The notes under the pieces are model-generated. The model was not told where the DNA came from. It made no database searches and saw nothing but the letters and a program-made list of their open reading frames with translations. A stretch of DNA of 64,000 nt from Peribacillus tepidiphilus. GTDB lineage: Bacteria > Bacillota > Bacilli > Bacillales > DSM-1321. Below are positions 51,746-60,554 of the stretch, one piece after another. The position numbers and the translations under genes are program-made. Within the stretch, counting starts at the first letter, position 1; the number at the start of each line of letters is the position of its first letter. The stretch lies in the NCBI RefSeq assembly GCF_009466385.1, contig NZ_WIAQ01000024.1, positions 1 to 64,000 on the forward strand, in the 5' to 3' direction.

Positions 51746-52265
51746 TTATATTTGTAAATCACGTTTTTTGTAAAATACATAAGTAACGATGGTTAGCACG
51801 ACAATTATGAGAACCGACAATATGACAAAAACCGTATCAAAGCCTCCGCCGTACATCATATTTTTGGCTTCAAAATATTTAACGGGGTCAGGTATTTTAA
51901 GTTTTCAATTTTGTCATTCAGATCAATTGCAATCGATAATACATAGGTGATCAAAACGATTCCGGCAGATATAGAGGTGGCCTTTTTTGGTTTTTTGCTT
52001 ATAGATGCGATTGCTGTACCGATGACCAAAAATAACAGCTGTAAAATAAACATTCCGGCCATGGTAATGCTAATCTCGCCGCTTACTAGTTCACCATTGC
52101 TATTTTCGCAAAAATGTCATTCATCGACTGCTCGGAGGATGACAAACCTGCATATTTTCCCATACCACTACCAATCATTGCTAACATACCCATACACCAT
52201 ATGATAAGTGATTTTCGGTGAGCTTTTAACAGAGTCTTTTCTTCATAATTTTGAGTTTCATAAAA
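51746..52265 (-). pseudogene. ABC-2 type permease, degraded
   Basis: Leftward fragments of an ABC-2 membrane subunit in more than one frame. They are KTLLKAHRKSLIIWCMGMLA with KYAGLSSSEQSMNDIFAK at the 5' part; MAGMFILQLLFLVIGTAIAS through KKATSISAGIVLITYVLSIA in the middle; and FDTVFVILSVLIIVVLTIVT with RDLQI at the end (TAA at 51746-51748). Frameshifts lie near 51890 and 52095, and internal helices are missing. No companion ATPase gene is present. Non-functional. Confidence 0.7.
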
Positions 52266-52586
52266 ATGCTTTAAAAAAATGGGGACATGAAGTTGTTTAG
52301 ATTGATAGATGCACAGTTCATAATCCAGCTTATGACAATCATCGTCACATCCATAGACACCTCTCTTTTACGAAGAGTTTCCTCCCTTTAATGAAACCTG
52401 TCCCCCTTTTACGTATATACTAAAAAATGTTTCTTTTTTAGATTGTTAGAGAGGGAACAGGGAGTTGCTCTAATGAAAAATCAATCATGGTGAATGGTGA
52501 CGGGGAATGTTCTCAATTTTATAATTTTCCAAATTTCTGGATGATGCCTGACACCCAAGGTAATCCAAATCAAAATGAAAGCCTTT
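52266..52586. other. gene-free stretch
   Basis: Debris with the dispersed motif GATGCCTGACACCCAAGG (near 52541). No gene or RNA recognised. Confidence 0.4.
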
Positions 52587-53369
52587 TCAAATTTTCTTAC
52601 CATATAACATTTCATCCGTAAGAGATACGTTTTCACTGTATAATTGCCGATATTGTTTCGGTGTCAGATCCGTGTATTTTTTAAACAGGGATGTATAGTA
52701 GCTCTGGTTACAAAACCTGAATAAATTGGAAATGTCAGATATAGGAGAATTGCTGTGAATCAAAAAATACTTTGAGTCTTCTATTCTCTTTTTACTAATG
52801 TATTCTGTTAAACTATAACCCACTTCTTTCTTAAATACTTTAGATAAGTAACTTGGGTGTACTTGTACATATTCAGCGATTCTTTCAAGTGAGAGGTCAT
52901 TCAGAATTTCTTGATGAATAAACGCAATGGCTTTATTCACAACAAATTGATAGGAAGGCCTTTTTACATCATGAAGTGCCTTGATAAAGGTGTGAAGCAT
53001 TTCATATTCTAGCTGCTCTAAATCATATGGGTCATTCGTTTCTTCAATTTGTTGAATGACAACATCACTTAAATTGAAAGCATTTTCTGGATCAACTCCG
53101 CCTTTAATAATAGCACGAGTGAATAATGTACAAGAGCAAATTAACGAGTTTTTCAAAGATCGTATTGTATCTTTGGAAAGTTTGGCCCTTTCTAATTTGT
53201 TTATTTCATTAAGGGTTTGTTCAGCAGTTTCAATATCACCACGGGAAATAGAATTTAATAATTTTTGTTCTAGTGAATAAGATGGATGGAAATAAAAATT
53301 TTGTTGATTTTTGATACGAGTTTGCATAAATTTCTTAATAATATGAATTTGAATGTTTGGCTTTGTCAT
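52587..53369 (-). CDS. AraC-family transcriptional regulator of the alpha-glucoside cluster
   Basis: 260 residues. The C-terminal two-HTH AraC domain is clear: LSLERIAEYVQVHPSYLSKVFKKEVGYSLTEYI and ISDISNLFRFCNQSYYTSLFKKYTDLTPKQYRQ. The N-terminal part is helical (LLNSISRGDIETAEQTLNEI), as in one-component AraC regulators related to YesN, with no receiver Asp. It is divergent from the binding-protein gene across 112 bp, so it very likely controls the uptake/phosphorolysis genes. Effector unknown. Confidence 0.85.
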   Translation of the reverse strand: MTKPNIQIHIIKKFMQTRIKNQQNFYFHPSYSLEQKLLNSISRGDIETAEQTLNEINKLERAKLSKDTIRSLKNSLICSCTLFTRAIIKGGVDPENAFNLSDVVIQQIEETNDPYDLEQLEYEMLHTFIKALHDVKRPSYQFVVNKAIAFIHQEILNDLSLERIAEYVQVHPSYLSKVFKKEVGYSLTEYISKKRIEDSKYFLIHSNSPISDISNLFRFCNQSYYTSLFKKYTDLTPKQYRQLYSENVSLTDEMLYGKKI

Positions 53370-53481
53370 AAATTATCACTCTTTTACATTAAGAATTTAT
53401 TAAAAACATAATATTTTTAATATAATTGTAGAACGCTAATTACTAAAATTCAATTAAACAATGTAAAAGGGGGAATCATTC

Positions 53482-54744
53482 ATGAAACGCTGGAAGTCAA
53501 AATTGATAGCGCTATCATTAGCTACAAGTGTAGCATTAGTTGGCTGTAACAACGATAAGGATGCAGCAAAAGAAAAGAACGAAGGTACTAAAGGTACTGG
53601 AACAGAAGAGCAGATTGTGCTAAAGTTTGCTGCACAAAATGATAACACTCCTGCTACTAAAGCATTAATTGATGAATTTAACAAGCAAAATGATAAATAT
53701 GATGTGGAATGGGTAGAAATGACGAACGACTCTGCTCAGATGCATGATCAATTATTAAATTCTCTTTCTAGTGGTTCTAGTGAATATGACATTATGTCTC
53801 TAGATGTTGTATGGGCAGGAGAATTTGCGGGCGCTGGCTACCTTGAACCAATTGATGTACGAATGAAAGAAGCAGGCCTAAACAAAGAGGATTTCAACGC
53901 GGGATCTATGGCGTCCGGTAATTTTAAAGGAAAACAATATACGTTGCCATTCTTCCCTGATTTAGGCTTATTGTATTACCGCAAAGACATTGTAAGTCAA
54001 GAAGATGCGGCAAAACTTGAAAGCGGTAACTATACGTATGATGACTTATATGCCATGGCAGAAAAATATACGGGTCAAGGTGGAACAGAATCCGGATTTG
54101 TCTATCAATCTAAACAATACGAAGGCTTGACCGTAAATGTAACCGAATTCACAAAATCATTTGCAGATGTAGCTGGTGGACTTGAAACCATGCATAAATT
54201 TGTAAAGGCTCCTTTCACTCCAAAAAATATTTTGAACTACACGGAAGGAGAGACTCATACATCGTTTGAGCAAGGTAAAGCGGTTTTTGCTCGTAACTGG
54301 CCATATCAATTCGGTCGAATTAAAGGGCAAGAAGAAGGAGTATCGGTAAAAGTTGATCAAGTAGGAATTGCTCCGCTTCCAAATGGAGGGGCTGTTGGTG
54401 GTTGGCTGTTAAGTATTAATAAAAATTCTAAAAATCTTGATGGAGCATGGGAATTTATCCAATTCGCAGCTGGTGAAGAAGGCCAAAAAATCATGTCTAC
54501 AAAAGGCGGATACCTTCCTGGATATAACGCTCTATTAGAAAATGACGAAGTAAAGTCGGCAAATGATATGCTTTCTTATGAAGGCTTCCAAAATGCTTTA
54601 AAATCAACGATTGCTCGTCCTGTATCACCGGATTATTCTAAAGTATCTGATACAATCCAGGTTCAAGCTCATAAATATTTAAGCTCTGGTGAAGGCTTGG
54701 ATACCGCTGCAAAAGCGATTGAAGAAGCTGCAAAAACGGAGTAG
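53482..54744 (+). CDS. alpha-glucoside (trehalose/maltose-type) ABC substrate-binding lipoprotein
   Basis: 420 residues. Lipobox LVGC, then a cluster-D/B binding fold: LKFAAQNDNTPATKALIDEF, SEYDIMSLDVVWAGEFAGAG, YTLPFFPDLGLLYYRKDI, FARNWPYQFGRI and ISKNSKNLDGAWEFIQFA-type end. It resembles binders of trehalose/maltose ABC systems (ThuE/LpqY/GgtB-like). AAAGGGGG precedes the ATG. A terminator-like hairpin between this gene and the permeases suggests higher expression of the binding protein. Sugar identity inferred only from the GH65 enzyme downstream. Confidence 0.87.
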   Translation: MKRWKSKLIALSLATSVALVGCNNDKDAAKEKNEGTKGTGTEEQIVLKFAAQNDNTPATKALIDEFNKQNDKYDVEWVEMTNDSAQMHDQLLNSLSSGSSEYDIMSLDVVWAGEFAGAGYLEPIDVRMKEAGLNKEDFNAGSMASGNFKGKQYTLPFFPDLGLLYYRKDIVSQEDAAKLESGNYTYDDLYAMAEKYTGQGGTESGFVYQSKQYEGLTVNVTEFTKSFADVAGGLETMHKFVKAPFTPKNILNYTEGETHTSFEQGKAVFARNWPYQFGRIKGQEEGVSVKVDQVGIAPLPNGGAVGGWLLSINKNSKNLDGAWEFIQFAAGEEGQKIMSTKGGYLPGYNALLENDEVKSANDMLSYEGFQNALKSTIARPVSPDYSKVSDTIQVQAHKYLSSGEGLDTAAKAIEEAAKTE

Positions 54745-54773
54745 TAAAATGTAAGCGATTTTTCTTCCTAAAT

Positions 54774-54807
54774 AAAAAGGCTCTAATAACAAAATTAGAG
54801 CCTTTTT
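54774..54807 (+). terminator. intra-operon terminator/attenuator
   Basis: AAAAAGGCTCTAA (54774-54786) pairs perfectly with TTAGAGCCTTTTT (54795-54807) and ends in T-rich sequence. It lies between the binding-protein and permease genes and would lower permease expression. Confidence 0.85.
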
Positions 54808-54843
54808 ATCTGGAAAGCTCTTCTATATGAAAGGGTGAGAACA

Positions 54844-56058
54844 ATGAAAAAACTTGGTTTTAAGGGGTTTCTATTCATATTGCCGACTCTCTTCTTATTA
54901 GGAGTTTTCTCCTTATGGCCAGTGATACAGTCCTTTACTTATACGTTTTTTGACTACCAATTAAATAATCAGCAAAAAGCAGGACTCTATTTGAAGGAAC
55001 GTTTTAATGTGGATTTATTTAATGAAACTACGTTATATGTATCGATGTTTTTAGATGAAGATCTAGAAAACATAACCGATTCAGAGGACAAAGATCAAGT
55101 AACAAAAATGATAAGCCGGGTTGATGAGGCTGGAAAGCAGTTTCAAGATGAAAAAGGTGTTATTACCATTAGTAAGGAGCAAAGAGATGATATTGAAAAG
55201 CTCCATGCAGATGCTTCTACCCTTATTGACGAATTAAATGAGAAATACGACCTGATCCATAAAGAAGACCTGCCTGCTCTAATTAAAGACTTAGATCACA
55301 GTATTATTCCCTCAAACTTTATTGGCTTAAAAGGCTATAAAAAAGCACTTACTGATGAACGGATTGGAATTGCATTAGGAAATACGATCCTTTTTACAGT
55401 GGTTTCTGTTTTTCTTGAGCTTATTCTTGGTTTAGGATTGGCCCTCATCTTAAATAAAGCCATCTTTGGCCAAGGGTTCATTCGTACAACGTCTCTTATT
55501 CCATGGGCTATTCCTACGGCTGTGGCCGCACTCATGTGGAGTTACCTATATGACGGCAGCAGCGGGATTGTTGCTCATTTCTTTGAAAACATTGGGCTGG
55601 TAGAGGATTCTAGAAATTTGCTGCTTACAGGTGCTGGTGCCATGTTTTCTACTATTTTAGCAGACGTTTGGAAAACGACACCTTATATGGCTCTTCTCCT
55701 TCTTGCAGGGCTGCAAAATATTCCTAAGTCTTTATATGAGGCTGCCTCCATTGATGGAGCGAATAAAATTCAGACGTTTTTCCGTGTCACATTGCCTTTA
55801 TTAAAACCTTCTATTTTGGTGGCTTTATTATTCCGTACTCTTGATGCATTTCGAGTATTTGACTTGATATACGTTTTAACGGGTGGCGGACCTGGAGGTG
55901 CAACCGAAACGTTATCGATCTACACATATAAGGTGATGTTTGCTCAAACAAACTTTGGCTATGGGTCCGTCATTGTCATGCTCATGTTCGTATGTGTTGC
56001 TTTGATTGCGATTCTGTTTGTGAAAATTCTCGGAGCTAACTTATTGGAGAAAAATTAA
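54844..56058 (+). CDS. sugar ABC permease (MalF/UgpA-type) with long extracellular insertion
   Basis: 404 residues. TM1 is at about 5-28. About 115 charged, helical residues (roughly 42-155: NQQKAGLYLKERF..., many D/E/K) come before the conserved N-terminal motif NFIGLKGYKKAL and the remaining five helices. The EAA loop is LYEAASIDGANKIQTFFRVTLPLLKPSI. Ordinary members have 290-310 residues, so this one carries a large external domain, as MalF does in some lineages. ATG 54844 follows AAAGGGTGAG. It pairs with the permease 13 bp downstream. Confidence 0.88.
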   Translation: MKKLGFKGFLFILPTLFLLGVFSLWPVIQSFTYTFFDYQLNNQQKAGLYLKERFNVDLFNETTLYVSMFLDEDLENITDSEDKDQVTKMISRVDEAGKQFQDEKGVITISKEQRDDIEKLHADASTLIDELNEKYDLIHKEDLPALIKDLDHSIIPSNFIGLKGYKKALTDERIGIALGNTILFTVVSVFLELILGLGLALILNKAIFGQGFIRTTSLIPWAIPTAVAALMWSYLYDGSSGIVAHFFENIGLVEDSRNLLLTGAGAMFSTILADVWKTTPYMALLLLAGLQNIPKSLYEAASIDGANKIQTFFRVTLPLLKPSILVALLFRTLDAFRVFDLIYVLTGGGPGGATETLSIYTYKVMFAQTNFGYGSVIVMLMFVCVALIAILFVKILGANLLEKN

Positions 56059-56071
56059 AGGAGGGGTTCAA

Positions 56072-56905
56072 ATGGAAGCTTCAAAACGAAAGCTTTGGAT
56101 TACATTTGGAATTTTCGTCGTTGTCTATTTGTTTGCCATGGTCTTCCCGTTTTTCTGGATCTTTGTAACCTCCTTTAAAACGTCAGGAGAAATTTTTGGC
56201 GAAGGTGCCTTTAGAATCATTCCGGATGCTCCAACGTTAAAAAACTATATCATTGTTCTCCTTGAAAAAGGCATATTGAATGCTATAAAGAACAGCTTGA
56301 TTGTTGCATCCGTAACAACGGTATATGTGATTATCGTAGCGACATTTACCGCCTATGCTATTTCTCGTTTTGAATTTAAAGGGAAGAATATCATACTTGG
56401 TCTGATTTTAGCCGTATCTATGTTCCCGCAAATGATCATTACGGGTCCTGTTTATAACCTATTTTTAGATTTAGATTTATTAAATAGTTATGCGATTGTC
56501 TTACCTTATTCAACCATCACTCTTCCGATGGCAGTCTGGATTTTGGTGACTCATTTTAATCAAATACCATTGGCATTAGAAGAGTCAGCCCGTATCGATG
56601 GAGCAACACCTTTCCAAACCCTATTTAAGATTGTTTTTCCACTTGCAGCTCCAGGGGTTTTTACAACGGCTATCATCACTTTTATTGCTGCTTGGAATGA
56701 ATTTTTATTAACCATCACATTGAATTCAAATCAAAAGTATCACACTGTACCGGTTGGAATTTCTTTTTTGAGAACTCAGTTTGAAATTTTGTGGGGTGAA
56801 GTAGCGGCAGCTACAGCCATTGTTACGATTCCTACATTGATTATTGTTCTTTTCTTCCAAAAACAAATTGTATCGGGATTAACATCTGGTGGTGTTAAAG
56901 AATAG
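56072..56905 (+). CDS. sugar ABC permease (MalG/UgpE-type)
   Basis: 277 residues with six helices. Conserved pieces: FPFFWIFVTSFKTSGEIFG, ISRFEFKGKNIILGLILAVSMFPQM, the EAA loop LEESARIDGATPFQTLFKIVFPLAAPG and AWNEFLLTITL. AAAGGAGGGG precedes the ATG at 56072. It forms the translocation pore with the MalF-type gene. No ATPase (MalK/MsmX) is encoded here, so a shared ATPase from elsewhere must serve it, as MsmX does in Bacillus. A dispersed repeat begins at the base after its stop codon. Confidence 0.9.
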   Translation: MEASKRKLWITFGIFVVVYLFAMVFPFFWIFVTSFKTSGEIFGEGAFRIIPDAPTLKNYIIVLLEKGILNAIKNSLIVASVTTVYVIIVATFTAYAISRFEFKGKNIILGLILAVSMFPQMIITGPVYNLFLDLDLLNSYAIVLPYSTITLPMAVWILVTHFNQIPLALEESARIDGATPFQTLFKIVFPLAAPGVFTTAIITFIAAWNEFLLTITLNSNQKYHTVPVGISFLRTQFEILWGEVAAATAIVTIPTLIIVLFFQKQIVSGLTSGGVKE

Positions 56906-57174
56906 GGCTGTTTTCGTAAAGTTTGTTCCTTATTCGTGTAATTTAATAATAACTGTCTGAGTTGATTGTAGCGGAGGGTACTTGACTCCTCGAAAATGCA
57001 TTCGCATTTCCTTCGTGCGGTGTTTATTCGAGGAAGCTTATTCAATGTCCTGCGGGAAAAAGAGGGAAGTGGGAGACCCCACAGGCGGTAACGCCGAGGA
57101 GTGACATCCCCGACCGCGGAAAGCAAGTGCTTCTCGCTGCAATCAACGGGCAAACTTTATAGTCTGAAAACAAC
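56906..57174. repeat. GC-rich Bacillus-type dispersed repeat, copy 2 (inside the operon)
   Basis: Ends GGCTGTTTTCGTAAAGTTTG (56906-56925) and CAAACTTTATAG...GAAAACAAC are near-inverted. Inside, GTTGATTGTAGCG and CGCTGCAATCAAC form a 12/13 inverted repeat. The core GAGACCCCACAGGCGGTAAC with CCGCGGAAAGC matches copy 1 (33584-33760). It starts right after the MalG-type stop codon and ends 46 bp before the GH65 start. Confidence 0.8.
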
Positions 57175-57220
57175 AATCTATGCTAAAAGAGCCAAGAATA
57201 AAGAGGTAGAGGTGTTTTTT

Positions 57221-59521
57221 ATGACTTGGACCATTCAATCAAATAGCTTAAAGGTGGAAGACCTCTTAACAGAAGAAAGCCTGTTTTTCACAGGAAATGG
57301 CTATTTAGGTATTAGAGGAAACTTTGAAGAAGGGTATGATGAAGAGGTAAAAACGATTCGTGGAACCTATTTAAATGCCTTTCACGATATCATCGATCTA
57401 TCATATGGGGAAAAGCTATATGCCTTTCCGGAAACACAACAAAAGCTTTTAAATATCATCGATAGTCAAACGATCAAAATAGCCCTAGTCCATGATGGAA
57501 AAGAAGAGTGGTTTTCTCTTTTTTCCGAAGAAGGAGAAATATTATCCTATGAACGCAAGCTCCATTTAAATAAAGGATATTCTGAGAGAGTCATCCATTG
57601 GCGCTCTCCTTCAGGTATGGAAGTAAAGCTTCGTTTTAAACGGATTGTTTCCTTTACATATTTAGAGCTTTTTATTCAAGAGGTTCATATTGAACCGGTG
57701 AATTATACAGGAACGGTTAAAATTTTTTCGACAATCAATGGAGATGTTTCAAATTTCGTTGATAAAAATGACCCCCGGGTTGCATCGGGACATGCAAAAA
57801 GATTAGAAGTAACCAATGTGAAACTTGAAAACGATATAGCAGCAGTTGAAGTTGAAGCTTACCGTTCTAAGCTAAAAGCGGCCTGTGCTGTGTCACATCG
57901 ACTAGGAACCTACGGTGATATGAATCATGTTCAAAAGGAGAAATCGATTGAGACAACAATTACCTTTGATTTAAAGCAGCCGATCACATTGACGAAAACA
58001 AGCATTTTTACAGATACTTTACGGCATGGGAATCAACCTCTTCAAAAAGCACTTGAAATTCAATACTCCTTAAGGAATAAAACGTTTGATGAAATTTTAC
58101 TTGAACAAGAAGCTTATTTGAATGATTTTTGGCGGTATGCAGATATTCAGATTACAGGTGATGACAAGCTTCAAGAGGGAATACGCTTTAATCTTTATCA
58201 TTTGCTTCAATCAGCTGGTAGAGACAAGTACTCTAATATCGCTGCAAAAGGTTTGTCTGGTGAAGGGTATGAAGGCCATTATTTCTGGGACACGGAAATT
58301 TATATGGTTCCTGTTTTTCTAATGACAAAGCCTGAGTTGGCCAAGCAGCTTCTCCTTTATCGTTATTCCATTTTAGATGGAGCAAGAGAACGTGCAAGAG
58401 AAATGGGACATAAGCAAGGAGCTTTATTTCCATGGAGAACGATTTCTGGAACAGAGTGTTCAGCTTTTTTTCCAGCGGGAACTGCTCAGTATCATATAAG
58501 TGCCGATATTGCCTATAGCTATATTCAGTACTATTTGGTGACGAAAGACTTTGAATTTTTGACACATTACGGTGCTGAACTGCTGATGGAAACAGCTCGT
58601 CTTTGGATGGATACAGGTCACTTTCATGAGGGCAGGTTTAAAATTGACGCAGTGACAGGTCCAGATGAATATACGTGTATTGTAAATAACAATTATTACA
58701 CAAACGTAATGGCCAAGTACAACTTAACTTGGGCTGCAAAAGCGTATGATATTTTAAAAGAACATGATCCTGATCGATTCCATGAGCTTAAAGAAAAGAT
58801 TCTGTTAGATGATCACGAGGCTGTTGATTGGAAGAAAGCAGCTGAACATATGTATTTGCCTTATGACGAAAAGTTAAATATTAACCCACAGGATGATACA
58901 TTCATTCAAAAGGAAGTGTGGGATTTTGAAAATACGCCAGAAGATCATTATCCGTTACTATTACATTATCACCCGTTAACCTTATATCGTTATCAAGTGT
59001 GTAAACAGGCGGATACGGTTCTTGCCCACTTTTTATTAGAGGATGAACAAGATTTCTCCGTCATTAAAGACTCATTTGATTACTATGAAAAAGTGACAAC
59101 ACATGATTCATCCTTATCGTCATGCGTGTTCAGCATTATGGCTTCAAAAGTAGGCTACTATGACAAAGCGTATGATTATTTCATCGAAACGGCTCGTCTA
59201 GACCTTGATAATACACATGGCAACACAAAGGATGGCCTCCATATGGCCAATATGGGTGGAACTTGGATGGCGATCGTCTTTGGCTTTGCAGGACTCCGTA
59301 TTAAGGAATCAGGCATCTCTTTTCACCCCTCCATTCCAAGACAGTGGGAGTCTTTTACGTTCACTCTACAGTATGAAGGACGTTTGCTTCGAGTTTCCAT
59401 TGGGAAAAATAGTGCTATCTTCCAACTAGAAGAAGGGGAAGATTTATTAGTGAAAATTTATGATAAAGAATATCAAGTGAAGATTCAGGAACCTATTGAA
59501 GTTCAATTAGAAAATATATAA
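57221..59521 (+). CDS. glycoside hydrolase family 65 disaccharide phosphorylase
   Basis: 766 residues, the usual GH65 length. N-terminal beta-sandwich (FFTGNGYLGIRGNFEEGY), (alpha/alpha)6 barrel with GRDKYSNIAAKGLSGEGYEGH and FWDTEIYMVPVFL, and the catalytic acid E483 in VTGPDEYTC. The phosphate-binding region is further on (DGLHMANMGGTW). It phosphorolyses a disaccharide such as maltose, trehalose, kojibiose or nigerose to beta-glucose 1-phosphate and glucose; the specificity is not decided by eye. ATG 57221 follows AGAGGTAGAGGTG; the frame from 57101 runs through the repeat and is rejected. The neighbouring beta-phosphoglucomutase consumes the product. Confidence 0.9.
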   Translation: MTWTIQSNSLKVEDLLTEESLFFTGNGYLGIRGNFEEGYDEEVKTIRGTYLNAFHDIIDLSYGEKLYAFPETQQKLLNIIDSQTIKIALVHDGKEEWFSLFSEEGEILSYERKLHLNKGYSERVIHWRSPSGMEVKLRFKRIVSFTYLELFIQEVHIEPVNYTGTVKIFSTINGDVSNFVDKNDPRVASGHAKRLEVTNVKLENDIAAVEVEAYRSKLKAACAVSHRLGTYGDMNHVQKEKSIETTITFDLKQPITLTKTSIFTDTLRHGNQPLQKALEIQYSLRNKTFDEILLEQEAYLNDFWRYADIQITGDDKLQEGIRFNLYHLLQSAGRDKYSNIAAKGLSGEGYEGHYFWDTEIYMVPVFLMTKPELAKQLLLYRYSILDGARERAREMGHKQGALFPWRTISGTECSAFFPAGTAQYHISADIAYSYIQYYLVTKDFEFLTHYGAELLMETARLWMDTGHFHEGRFKIDAVTGPDEYTCIVNNNYYTNVMAKYNLTWAAKAYDILKEHDPDRFHELKEKILLDDHEAVDWKKAAEHMYLPYDEKLNINPQDDTFIQKEVWDFENTPEDHYPLLLHYHPLTLYRYQVCKQADTVLAHFLLEDEQDFSVIKDSFDYYEKVTTHDSSLSSCVFSIMASKVGYYDKAYDYFIETARLDLDNTHGNTKDGLHMANMGGTWMAIVFGFAGLRIKESGISFHPSIPRQWESFTFTLQYEGRLLRVSIGKNSAIFQLEEGEDLLVKIYDKEYQVKIQEPIEVQLENI

Positions 59522-59528
59522 GAAAAAT

Positions 59529-59566
59529 AAGATCAAACCTTTTGATTGGGTTTGATCTTATTTTTT
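59529..59566. terminator. terminator between GH65 and pgmB
   Basis: AAGATCAAACC (59529-59539) pairs perfectly with GGTTTGATCTT (59549-59559), followed by ATTTTTTG. It sits between convergent genes. Confidence 0.85.
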
Positions 59567-59607
59567 GATAGATTGGCGCTGGAATTAGGATTCGGATATA
59601 GGTTGCA

Positions 59608-60306
59608 CTACGCCTCTATGGGCTCGCTAATTGAAGCGTTTTCATTAAAAGCTTTTAGAATCGTTTTTAATTGTAATTCGGACGTGGAAGAAAAAACTAA
59701 GTTTGCGTGTGATAGTATCTCATGGTCCCCTACTCCAACAGAGAACATTCCTGCTGAGTTGATCGCGTCTACCCCGCTAGCTGCGTCTTCGATTCCAATA
59801 CATTGCTCTGGCTTTACACCTAGCTGTTTTGCGGCAGTGAGGAATATTTCAGGATCTGGCTTACCTTTAGAAATTTTCGCTGAATCCACAATTGTATCAA
59901 ATGATTCGGTCAATCCCAGAGAATCCACTACAGCAAAGGCGTTTTTACTAGCAGATGCCAATCCAATTTTGAAACCGTTCTTCTTTATTTCCTCGATAAA
60001 AGTTTTGATTCCTGGTAAAACATCGTTAGGGGTTATGTTTTTAATAAGTTCTTTATAATGGTTATTCTTTTGAGCTGCAAATTTTTCTTTATCTTCAGGT
60101 GTAAAGTGTTCTCTCTTACCTCCATGCTCTAAGATGAGGTCTAAAGAATCCATACGGCTGACACCCTTTAGTTTTTCATTAAAATCTCTGTCAAAATCAA
60201 TTCCAAGTTCGTTTGCTAAAGCTTTCCAAGCTAAAAAATGATACTCAGCTGTATCGGTAATGACTCCATCTAAATCAAAAATAAAGGCTTCTGGTGTTTT
60301 CCCCAT
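59608..60306 (-). CDS. pgmB: beta-phosphoglucomutase
   Basis: 232 residues, HAD superfamily subfamily I. Motif I FDLDGVITDT (D11 nucleophile, D13), cap helices with KGVSRMDSLDLIL, motif II ASASKNA, motif III KISKGKPDPEIF and motif IV IEDAASGVDAI. It interconverts beta-glucose 1-phosphate and glucose 6-phosphate, the partner reaction for GH65 phosphorylases. It is convergent with the GH65 gene rather than in its operon, which is unusual, so its control is separate. GGGAGGAAATG overlaps the start region. Confidence 0.92.
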   Translation of the reverse strand: MGKTPEAFIFDLDGVITDTAEYHFLAWKALANELGIDFDRDFNEKLKGVSRMDSLDLILEHGGKREHFTPEDKEKFAAQKNNHYKELIKNITPNDVLPGIKTFIEEIKKNGFKIGLASASKNAFAVVDSLGLTESFDTIVDSAKISKGKPDPEIFLTAAKQLGVKPEQCIGIEDAASGVDAINSAGMFSVGVGDHEILSHANLVFSSTSELQLKTILKAFNENASISEPIEA

Positions 60307-60482
60307 TTCATTTCCTCCCCGTATGTATGTTTAATGGAAAATCAGCGGTACATAAGGTTTGTTCTTATCATCCTTTCAAGATAAGTGTAGCTCTTTATTT
60401 TGAATAATAGAAGCATAAAATTCAGATTGGAGATCTATCTAGAACATCATGTTTTGAGAGCTGTTTTCTTGTATTTTTACGG

Positions 60483-60548
60483 TGCCTTTATACGGTGCCT
60501 GACACCCGAAATGGACAATTGTATTTCTGTGGTGCCTGACACCCAAAT
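60483..60548. repeat. two copies of the GGTGCCTGACACCC motif
   Basis: Palindromic GGTGCCTGACACC is present near 60495 and 60530 with similar flanks. Related sequences occur near 52541, 25800, 28078 and 38972. Probably remnants of a dispersed intergenic element. Confidence 0.5.
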
Positions 60549-60554
60549 TAGTTT

